Both the position numbers and the translations under genes were made by a program. From Clostridia bacterium (GTDB lineage Bacteria; Bacillota; Clostridia; Oscillospirales; CAG-272), in assembly GCA_017936565.1 (NCBI GenBank), contig JAGBFG010000029.1, positions 1 through 64,000 of the forward strand: a DNA stretch of 64,000 nt, written 5' to 3'. Below the pieces are notes generated by a model that saw nothing but the letters and a program-made list of their open reading frames with translations, did no database searches and had not been told where the DNA came from. Below are positions 24,818-33,200 of the stretch, one piece after another (position 1 is the stretch's first letter; every line of letters starts with the position of its first letter).

Positions 24818-26467
24818 TTATTTGTTCTTGCGTCTTTGACAGACAAAGATGCCTGCCAGGGGCAAGACAACCAAGGGCAGGATGGCAATTACCAGCACCC
24901 AAAGCACTCGGGCGGCGGGCTTCAAGCCCGGATACTTCACGAGCTTGCCGCCGGGGGTGAAGAAGGAATACTCTTCCTCGGACAAGTCGGTGTCCACCAA
25001 GAACTGACCACCGTATTTGTCGGAGTTCAAGTCGAAGCCGCCAAGCTCCGAGTCGGCGAATATATCCACACGGGAAATGGTGCGCAATACGGAGCGCATC
25101 GCATCTCGGTTGCCAAGGGCAGAGTCGGCAAGATAGGCGTTCTCTACCAAGGCGGTGGTGCCTGCGGCGAAGACATACGAGAAGAAGTAGGTGTTATCAT
25201 TTCCCGAAGGGAGATACATTTCAGCAGCGGCAGCCGCCAACCAATAATAGGAGTCGTCTTCCTTTTGGAGCTTAAAGCCGTTTTTGTCAACGGCATACGC
25301 ATCTTCTCCCGCAAAGAACACACCCGAGACGGTTCTTGACGTGTTCTCTCCAATACCAATCTGGGAGTTTATTCTGGTCATATAAAGAGAGGCGCAGTTG
25401 GGAAGGACGGTTTTTGGGGGGATGGTCATATCCGAGAGCCCCGCTATCATTCCGTAGCCCAAGGCGGTGCTTTCCTCGGCGGGCGCATAGGTGGCAATGA
25501 GGTGGGTTCCCTTTTTCTCTGCGTCTGTTGATGCAAGAGAGGTCTCGGGGGCGATGATGCAATTTTCTCCAAAGCCGAGTCCCCATTCCTCCAAATATCC
25601 GTCAAAGACAGGAAGGGGTGTCCCATAGGCGTCGCGGAACACCATCATAGAGCGGTCTCTTTCCAGATACTCATCTATTTTGCTGATGGCGGAGCGGTTG
25701 CCAAAATCGGTGTCAACGGCATCGTCATAATCGGTTTTCGTACCGCAGAAAATGAGAAGCGCGCAGTTTTCGGGCACCTCGTCTATCTCGTCCAAGTTGA
25801 GCGTTGCCACTTTCAGCCCTAACTCGCGCATAAGCTCGTAAAAGGCGGAAAGCTCATTGTCACTCCCCTCGACGCCGTCAACGTAGAAGCGTTCACCGTG
25901 CCCTACGGCAAAATAGGCGTAGGAGCCGCCCTCAAAGGCGGTGAGGGAAAGAATTTCGGTGGCAATGCGGTATTCTCCGTTGTAGCTGACGATTTCGTCC
26001 TCTTCCTCACCCCAGAAGCTCAAAGCGGAGACGCGGCGAAATTCACCGTCAACGCTGAAAATAATATCGTTCCAATAGTTTTCCGTGGTGGTGATGTTCT
26101 TAAAGGCGTCAGCGGCAGAGGGGTCTGTCATAACGTCACGGATTTCTAACTTGATATGCGGGTTCTTCTTGGCTAATTTTTTGCAGGCGATATAAGGGGC
26201 GCGTGTTTCTGTGTTTCCGAGCAGATAGTCGGGCGCGGCGCAGAAGGTAATGGTTATGTCCCGCGACAGATTTTCAAGCGTTTTTACCAAGGCATCGGAA
26301 ACGGTATAAAGCCCTTCCTCCGTCAGGTCGGGGAAAATGGCTGCCTGCTGCATTCCGTAGGAGAGCAGGGGCTGTACGGCAATAAGGCACACGAAAAGAA
26401 GGACCGTCAGGATAAGAAGCAACCGACGCACGCTTTTTTTATGCCAAAGGTTTTTGATGCGTTCCAT
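24818..26467 (-). CDS. GldG-like ABC-associated protein, copy B
   Basis: A 549-aa protein with membrane segments at both ends (about 16-34 and 518-540) and an outer domain between. The start of that domain (ITITFCAAPDYLLG) and the motif SYAYFAVGHGERFY followed by FYELMRELGLKVATLNLDEID match GldG/IFT52-like ABC-associated proteins. In gliding Bacteroidota, GldA-GldF-GldG form an ABC transporter; the clostridial versions are of unknown substrate. The upstream copy A is its paralog. AGAAAGG precedes the ATG. Confidence 0.83.
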   Translation of the reverse strand: MERIKNLWHKKSVRRLLLILTVLLFVCLIAVQPLLSYGMQQAAIFPDLTEEGLYTVSDALVKTLENLSRDITITFCAAPDYLLGNTETRAPYIACKKLAKKNPHIKLEIRDVMTDPSAADAFKNITTTENYWNDIIFSVDGEFRRVSALSFWGEEEDEIVSYNGEYRIATEILSLTAFEGGSYAYFAVGHGERFYVDGVEGSDNELSAFYELMRELGLKVATLNLDEIDEVPENCALLIFCGTKTDYDDAVDTDFGNRSAISKIDEYLERDRSMMVFRDAYGTPLPVFDGYLEEWGLGFGENCIIAPETSLASTDAEKKGTHLIATYAPAEESTALGYGMIAGLSDMTIPPKTVLPNCASLYMTRINSQIGIGENTSRTVSGVFFAGEDAYAVDKNGFKLQKEDDSYYWLAAAAAEMYLPSGNDNTYFFSYVFAAGTTALVENAYLADSALGNRDAMRSVLRTISRVDIFADSELGGFDLNSDKYGGQFLVDTDLSEEEYSFFTPGGKLVKYPGLKPAARVLWVLVIAILPLVVLPLAGIFVCQRRKNK

Positions 26468-26506
26468 AAAGGCCCGCCTTTCTCGCAGATATGCGTTTTA
26501 TAGAAA

Positions 26507-28003
26507 TCAGCGGCTTTTGCGGCGGAAATAAACCACCGTACCAAAAGCCAGTATAACACAGGGAATGACAACCGTCAGGCTGACAAAGTAGAAGACGGAA
26601 GCGCCCCGTGTCAGATGCTCCAAGGGCTCGGCGTTGATAATAACCGTACCGCAGCCGATGGGGGTAACCACTTGTGTATTTTCTTCTGCCAGGGCAAAAA
26701 GCAAATCCTTGTTGGCATACGCGTCCGTTTCCATCAGGATTTCATCGGAAAAGGAGCCCGAGCCGAACAAAACGAGACTGCCGCCGTTTTCCTTGGTTTG
26801 CGCTACCGCGGCGGCGGTGAAGGTCCCTTCTTCTGAGAGGAAGCTGCCTTCCTTGTCAACCAGCCGCGCCGAGTCGGAAGAGACAAGCAGCGCAGAAGCG
26901 GTTGCCTTTTCCGTTTGCGTTATATGAATAGCCGAGCAACGTCCCGTTGCCGCTTTGGTGGACAAGGGCGCGCCTGTGACGGCTTGAATACGCTCCGTCA
27001 GGGAAAGGACATAGGGGGAAGAGGCAGGCTGCAAAAGCAAGGTCGTGCCGCTTGTATTCAAGGAGTCCGCGGTATCCTTCAAGTAGGCATTCGCCGTGAC
27101 GGAAAGACCGTACTCGGCGCAAAGGTTATCCAGCCGCGTCAAGGAAGGCGCTAACGGGTCGCGCAATATCCATAGCGTGCCGCCTCCGTCGACAAAGTCG
27201 CGAAGTCTGGAAATCTCCGACACCATCGTGCTGTCGGCAAATTCCTCAAAATCGTAAATGGGAGCAGAGATGACAACAAGCGCGCAGTCGTCTTCGATTT
27301 CGTACGAGGAGAGGTCTGCTACCACAATGTCAAAGCCCGCCATAAACAAGGCGTTTTTCATAGAGGTGGTAAGGGTTTCTCCGTGACCGACGGTGAAATA
27401 CGCCTTGGGACGCTCTGCCTTTAATACAAGCCCTGAGCAGCCCGAAATCAGCTCCTCGCCGAGAAAAATCATATCATCGTCCTCGGTGTTGACCTCATCA
27501 TAGACGTAAAAGGAGTTGAGGTTGCGGAAGGCGGCAATACCCGTCGCCTCGCTTGCGAAAATAACCGTTGCCTTGCCAACGGAGAAATCGCCTTCCTCGT
27601 GCTCTCTTTGCATAGCACTGAGCTCTTCTATTTTTTCATAATCGTAAAAGACGTCTAAATACGCGATATGGAAAAAGTCATACCGTTCTTCAAACTGGCG
27701 CGCGGTATCGTAAATACGCCCGTAGGTGAAGTTTTCGTTCAACTCTTCCTTGCTCATACAAAAATACAGCGTTATATCATCCTTTTCGGGATTGACGGCG
27801 TCAAAATAAGAATCGCTCACGCCTGACAAGGTATAGTATTCGGGCTCGGTCATATTGGTAAACAGACCTAAATGAGAGCTGAGGGCATATAGTATCATAT
27901 TAACAACAAGCACAAGCGCCGCAAACACCACCGCAAGAGCGATGTTTTCTTTGTCCTTTTGCTTGGTTAATCGGTTTGTTCCCTGTTTCATGGTGGTTTC
28001 CAT
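26507..28003 (-). CDS. GldG-like ABC-associated protein, copy A
   Basis: A 498-aa protein with an N-terminal membrane segment (about 22-44), a GldG-type outer domain and a C-terminal segment (about 470-492) followed by Arg/Lys. It shares with copy B the block AYFTVGHGETLTTSMK plus a following FDIVVADLSSYEIEDDCALVVISAP strand pattern. Start 28003 or 27991: neither has a strong ribosome binding site. It follows the permease gene by 57 nt. Two GldG-like genes in tandem suggest a heteromeric accessory component. Confidence 0.82.
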   Translation of the reverse strand: METTMKQGTNRLTKQKDKENIALAVVFAALVLVVNMILYALSSHLGLFTNMTEPEYYTLSGVSDSYFDAVNPEKDDITLYFCMSKEELNENFTYGRIYDTARQFEERYDFFHIAYLDVFYDYEKIEELSAMQREHEEGDFSVGKATVIFASEATGIAAFRNLNSFYVYDEVNTEDDDMIFLGEELISGCSGLVLKAERPKAYFTVGHGETLTTSMKNALFMAGFDIVVADLSSYEIEDDCALVVISAPIYDFEEFADSTMVSEISRLRDFVDGGGTLWILRDPLAPSLTRLDNLCAEYGLSVTANAYLKDTADSLNTSGTTLLLQPASSPYVLSLTERIQAVTGAPLSTKAATGRCSAIHITQTEKATASALLVSSDSARLVDKEGSFLSEEGTFTAAAVAQTKENGGSLVLFGSGSFSDEILMETDAYANKDLLFALAEENTQVVTPIGCGTVIINAEPLEHLTRGASVFYFVSLTVVIPCVILAFGTVVYFRRKSR

Positions 28004-28060
28004 TCTGCTGCAAAGGGCAGCGGTATTCTTTCAAGTGCGTCAAGGCAAAGGCGCGCCTTT

Positions 28061-28765
28061 TTATTTCCAGCGGCGGCGGTCAAACACGCGCACCGTTAAG
28101 AACAAAAACAAGGCGGCTACCGAAATATAATAGAAAAGCCCCGCGAAATCAAAAATTCCCTGCGTAAAGTATTGGAAGCGGTAGAAGAGAGAAAGGCTTT
28201 CAAGCACAAAACGGACAGGATAAAAGCTGATATATTGGCAAGCAAGGCTGATAAACATCAGCAAAAACAGCAGTGCCATCGTGGCAACGGCGGCAGAAAG
28301 CTGGTTTTCCGTGATAGAGGAGATGAAAATTCCCACCGCAATCAGCGCAAGACCCACAAGCAGAACGGCGATAAGATTACCGAACAAGATCGGCACCTTG
28401 ACGTGACCGTAAACGCCAACGATTAAAAAGTAAAGGGTGCTGAACGCCGTCACCGAAGCAAACACGGTGTAGGCTGCCAGAAATTTCCCCAAAACGATGG
28501 AAAAGGTGGAAACGGGGGCAGTTAAGAGAAGCTGCTCCGTTTTTTGCTTTTTCTCCTCGCTGAACAGCTTCATTGTCAAAAGCGGCAGAAGCACCACGTA
28601 GCATTGCATCATTGTTGAAAAATAGGTGGTGACTTCGCTTGACATGGCAAACAGGGTGGTAAAGCAAAATACCGCCGCGGAAACTGCCAGAAAAATGCTA
28701 AGGAACACATATCCCAAGGGGGTTGTAAAATAAGAACGCATTTCGCGTTTGTAAATGGCAAGCAT
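28061..28765 (-). CDS. ABC-2 type permease (GldF-like)
   Basis: A 234-aa integral membrane protein with six predicted segments, beginning MLAIYKREMRSYFTTPLGYV, which is the usual start of GldF/NosY-like ABC-2 permeases. The cytoplasmic loop EEKKQKTEQLLLTAPVS is the coupling region typical of the family. It works with the ATPase encoded just upstream and probably with the two GldG-like proteins downstream. The substrate is unknown. GAGGG lies before its ATG. Confidence 0.88.
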   Translation of the reverse strand: MLAIYKREMRSYFTTPLGYVFLSIFLAVSAAVFCFTTLFAMSSEVTTYFSTMMQCYVVLLPLLTMKLFSEEKKQKTEQLLLTAPVSTFSIVLGKFLAAYTVFASVTAFSTLYFLIVGVYGHVKVPILFGNLIAVLLVGLALIAVGIFISSITENQLSAAVATMALLFLLMFISLACQYISFYPVRFVLESLSLFYRFQYFTQGIFDFAGLFYYISVAALFLFLTVRVFDRRRWK

Positions 28766-28860
28766 AAACTGCCCTCTTTTCCGTTTATCTCAAATTTCTT
28801 TTTTGTGAAGACTCAAAAGCAAGGACTTCGTTTTGAAGCGCCCGCTTTAAGAGCGCAGGA

Positions 28861-29829
28861 TTATTTTTTCCTTGCGCCCTTGCCTTCCTTTTTGGCGGCT
28901 TTTTCCACCAGGCGCACAAAGATGTCTTCAAGGTCTGTGCCCACGGGTTCAAGACCGATAATGGCAAAATCCCTGTCAGCGCAAAGGCGGAACAAGGGCT
29001 TTCTGACATCCCTGCCTCTTTCGCACTCCATCAAAAAGGCGTAGCTTTCGGCATCCCGCCCGGGCAACACCTCTACGTGTCTTACACCGTTTACAGTCTG
29101 CAGGGCGTTACGGATATCTCTTGAAGAGGGACCGCAGATTTTAAGACGGAAGCGGTCAAAGCTCTCCGCCTCTCTTGTGATGTCCTCGGTTTTTTCATTC
29201 GCAATGATATGCCCGTGATGAATGACGATGATTTTTTCGCAAACCGCCTGTACCTCGGGCAAGATATGGGTGGAAAGAATAATGGTGTGCTTGCGTCCCA
29301 AGGAGCGAAGCAGGTTTCTCACCTCTATGATTTGCTGGGGGTCAAGACCCACCGTAGGCTCGTCAAAAATCAGAACGGGGGGCGCGTTGACAAGAGCCGC
29401 CGCGATACCCACACGTTGCTTATATCCCTTGGAGAGATGACCGATAAGCCTGTCCTTTACGTCGCGTATCTTCACAACGTCGGCAATTTCCGCTAAGTGC
29501 GGCTCTCGGGGAAAGGCGCAGCCCTTTAACTCGTAAACGAAATTCAGGTATTCCATCACCGTCATTTCGTGGTAAAGGGGCGGCTGCTCGGGCAGGTAGC
29601 CTATCTTCCTTTTGGCTTCCGTGGGGTTTTCAAGCACGTTTATGCCGTCGATACAGGCGCTTCCCGACGTGGCGGAAAGGTATCCCGTTAAAATATTCAT
29701 CGTGGTGCTTTTTCCCGCGCCGTTTGGCCCGAGAAGACCGACAATTTCCCCTTCCTTGATTTCAAAACTAATATCGTTGAGGGCGTAATGCTTGCCGTAT
29801 CGCTTTGTTAAATTCTCCACACGAATCAT
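28861..29829 (-). CDS. ABC transporter ATP-binding protein (GldA-like)
   Basis: A 322-aa ATPase with Walker A GLLGPNGAGKST, Q-loop YLPEQPPLYHEMTV, signature HLSKGYKQRVGIA (LSKGY instead of LSGGQ), Walker B PVLIFDEPTVGLD and H-loop ILSTHILPE. The C-terminal extension (about 215-322) is the regulatory part common to ABC-2 export ATPases such as CcmA/NatA-like proteins. First gene of the ABC/GldG/DUF4340 unit. AAAGG lies upstream of the ATG. Confidence 0.93.
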   Translation of the reverse strand: MIRVENLTKRYGKHYALNDISFEIKEGEIVGLLGPNGAGKSTTMNILTGYLSATSGSACIDGINVLENPTEAKRKIGYLPEQPPLYHEMTVMEYLNFVYELKGCAFPREPHLAEIADVVKIRDVKDRLIGHLSKGYKQRVGIAAALVNAPPVLIFDEPTVGLDPQQIIEVRNLLRSLGRKHTIILSTHILPEVQAVCEKIIVIHHGHIIANEKTEDITREAESFDRFRLKICGPSSRDIRNALQTVNGVRHVEVLPGRDAESYAFLMECERGRDVRKPLFRLCADRDFAIIGLEPVGTDLEDIFVRLVEKAAKKEGKGARKK

Positions 29830-29903
29830 AAATAAAGCACGCCTTTCTTTCTTTTTGGTCTTTGAAGCATACCGCCCTTTTTGGCGACACGTTCACAAAA
29901 TAC

Positions 29904-29912
29904 AGTATACCA
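29904..29912 (-). promoter_or_regulatory. extended -10 promoter element of the ABC operon
   Basis: On the minus strand TGG-TATACT, an extended -10, about 75 nt upstream of the ATPase gene. The -35 region is A/T-rich and poor in consensus, so this is a likely but not certain promoter. Confidence 0.5.
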
Positions 29913-30018
29913 CGCAGATATAAATAAATTATGAATAACCCCCAAAAAGAGAGCGTTTTTTGATGTTTTTTCCGTGATTTTTTTGTGATTGAACGAAAGG
30001 GCAAAAACAAAGAGCGCT

Positions 30019-30052
30019 AAAACAAAAGGGGCTGAGTCATTGACTCAGCCCC
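30019..30052 (-). terminator. terminator downstream of the tubulin-like/vWA operon
   Basis: On the minus strand GGGGCTGAGTC/GACTCAGCCCC is a perfect 11-bp stem with a 3-nt loop, followed by TTTTGTTTT. It lies 214 nt beyond the stop of the giant gene and insulates it from the ABC operon. Confidence 0.85.
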
Positions 30053-30265
30053 ACGGCAATTTGTGCCAACAAAGGCGCAAATTGTCGAAATTCTTGCAAA
30101 AAATTTGCAGGTTGTGTTACAATTCCTGTGAAATTGTAACGCACGGGAGACGAAAAGCAACTGTTTTGTGTTGCTTTTCGGTGCTTCACGAACAGTGAAG
30201 CAGCCCCAAGAGTCAAAACACACAGCGCTGTTTTTCTTGTATAGGTGTATACAGGAAAGCAAGCG
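30053..30265. other. highly structured intergenic region, possible ncRNA or 3' UTR
   Basis: No open frame with a ribosome binding site. It has several exact hairpins: GTTACAATT/AATTGTAAC (30116-30140), CGAAAAGCAAC/GTTGCTTTTCG (30151-30180) and TGCTTCAC/GTGAAGCA (30182-30202). On the plus strand TTGCAA (30094-30099), 18 nt, TACAAT (30118-30123) could be a promoter for a short RNA. Alternatively it is the structured 3' UTR of the minus-strand giant gene. Confidence 0.4.
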
Positions 30266-33200
30266 TTATACGGGTTGACCCGCGTTAAGAACGATGTTGC
30301 AAATGCACAAGACGTCATCGGAATACCAGCTGGGATTGCGGAATGCCTTCTCGATGAATTTCTTTTTCTTGCCGCCGAGTTTTTCGGACGCCTTGGCAAG
30401 AAGCTCATAGAACAGGGCTGCGCCATTGCTGTACAAGCGGGCGTACATATCATCGTAAACCTCTTTCGAGGAGCATCTGAACGAAATACAGTTGTATTCC
30501 TTTTCCAGCGCCACCGTCAGAAGCGCGAGCATCTTTTCCTCGTCATAACGGGTAAAGAAGGTGTTATGCGCGCGGAAATAGTTGTGCTTCACGGAATTGA
30601 AGGCGGGAATCATTCCAAAGGTTTCGGTCTCGGGAATGTGAGAAGAGGTCTCGCGCGTGATTTCTTCTGTCGACAGACAGAAATAATCGTAAACAACAAG
30701 ATTTTTGTGCGATGCCTTATCCGTGGTGGAATAGTCGTCCCACGTGGCATCCAGGTGATAGCAATCCTTGCCAAGCTTTACCACGTTCCATTCGTGTCCC
30801 TCGCTGACGATGCTACCGCATACAATACCCACAGACTGCAACAGATACTGCAAGGCAACGGCATATCCCGCGCACACCACCTTATGCTTAACAAGGGCAG
30901 AGTGCAAGGAGCGGAAGGTGTCCTCCTCGGCCTTGTTGCCGATAACGGCATTGTCAACACCGGGAGTATAGACGGACTTGTCGTAATCCAAGGTCACAAT
31001 CAAGCGACGGTGAATGGTAAGCAGGGCTTCATAGGCAGGGGTCGATTTGGTAATTCCCTTTACAAAGGGCAAAGCACCCTTGCGAAGCTCGCGACGGTAT
31101 TTTTCCACCTGCGAAAGGTTGACCGTCTTTCCGTCCGCGTTCAAGCAACGGAAGGTGGGCGCCATGCGCAAGGGAGTCGACGACCAGAACACACAGGCGG
31201 AGAGCCAGAAGAATTCGGGATAGTCGTACCGCACGTAACGGAAGATACGCAGCATTTCTTCCTTGGAAATGGAAGCGTCAACCGTGATGGGCTCGCCGTT
31301 GAAATCGGCGATGTGACGGGCGATTTCGTTATACAGGCGAATGCGGGGATTTCTCTTTTCCTCGTCCTCGTAGGGTATAAGCTCAATGCCCGATTTGAAG
31401 GCAGACTTCTTTTTGCCGGTATCGGCAGGGGCAGGTGTTGCGCCTGTGCCCTCGTCTCCCTGCTCGTCAGGAACCTCGCTTGTACTTGCGTTGCGCAAGA
31501 ACCGCTTCCAGAAGCGCGGAATACGGTCAGGGTCGTAGAGAAACGCATCGTCCTCGATATCCTCGGGGTCGACAGGAACGTCATCACCCTCGGGAACGTC
31601 GGCGTTGTCAATGTCGTCAACCACCGCCATAATAAAGGCGAAGGATGTTTCATACTTGCCGCCTGTGCGCTCACCGCTTTCACCCAGAGGGCCTTCCACG
31701 GCATCCATAAGGGCGCCGTAGCGTTCAAGCGCCAAGGGCGTCAGATGCTTTTCAACGTATTCCGCGCTGACGTGGTGACCGTTGTTACGCAGGTAAGAAA
31801 TTTCCTCGTAATAGAGCTGCGCCGATGAGTAGGGGCAGAACAGGTTGTTGTCCTTCTGCCAGAAGAAAATCAGGGCGCGCAAGCAACAAAGCACGGCATT
31901 AAGAACGGGAAGTCCCTCTTCTACTGTCAGAAGCCGCTCCCCTTCCTTGATGGTGCAGTAATGCTCCGTCATCACCTGGTCCTTCGGCAACTCGCGAATG
32001 GGATGAAGCCCAAGCTTGATGTCGGTAGGCAAGGTAAGGTCGGGATATGCGTCCGTCATATACTTGATTGCTTTTTCCATAGCATCCTTGACGTTTTGCT
32101 CGGTTTCGACAACCTCTCTTTGACAGTTATCGCAAATAAAGCGAGAAGCAGAATGGGGATAATAGCGTCCGCTCTCCAAGGGAGCGTGACAGAACGCGCA
32201 CAATTCCTCGTGCTTTTCCTCTTGTATTTCCACACCCTCGCGGAAACGCAAATGGCAGTTTTCAAGAAGGTCAATACAGGAATTAAGGTCAAAGACAGAG
32301 GGCATCGCTTCGCTGCCGAAATAGATGTAGTGGCGGCGGTCATCGTTCAAGGTGGGCTTGTTTTTCAGCCAGAGTAAATAACTGTATACGTGGGAGAAAA
32401 GCTCGGCAATAACACGCGCCTCACCGCTGTACAGCATATTGATGACGCCGATGTCCGTTTCGCAGTCGTTGATGAACAAAAGCTCAACAGAGGTGGGATT
32501 TGCCTTCAACGCGTCGTTTACAAAGTAAGGATACAGAGTTTTGACACGGGTTTCAAAGGATTCCGGCTCAAAAGCGGGATCAACGGGCTTGGAAAGAACG
32601 GGGCAGACCGCAATACAGCGGTAAGCATCCGGGAACACCGTCTTCATAAACTCGTTGCAAACGGCGGAAAGCAACAGTCTCATACTGTCGGTGCATTCCA
32701 TTCCTCTTGCTTCCAAGCGGACGGAAAGCGCCACGTTGCCATTGAGGTTGCGGGCGTGCTGCTTGACGGTATTCTCGTCAAGCGTGGGGTTACCCTCAAC
32801 ACCCGAAATAAAGTCAATGGTCTGGTTATCAGACATCAGGTTGTAGTAGCCGTAGGTTTCCGCCTTGATGGCGCAGTTCTGCTTTTCCAGATAAATGCCT
32901 GCCAATTTACCTGTGGTATAGGTGGTGGAAGCACCCGCCACGTTACCCTCAGGCGAGGGCTCGGAAAGAACGGTATAGCGGCGCAAAAGAACAGAATCCA
33001 AGCAGCTGCGGAAGGTGGTGACCTCTCCGCGTAGGAAAATACGGGTATTGTCCTCGGAGATACGTTCAATTTCGTATTCGCAGTTGTTGTAGATTAAGCT
33101 TTGACCGGGAACGTATTGCTGTCTGATACGGTCAGGGAAGGATTCAAACTCGCCAATGCAAACGCCATTCAGCCAAAGCTCAACACGGCGGTTGATAAGC

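Noticed and set aside
30116..30240. 6S RNA or SRP RNA
   Set aside because: The hairpins do not form the 6S central bulge, and no SRP GGAA-type apical signature is present.
30245..31828. Plus-strand open frame of 527 aa opposite the giant gene
   Set aside because: Antisense shadow. The minus strand holds the transglutaminase triad in this stretch.
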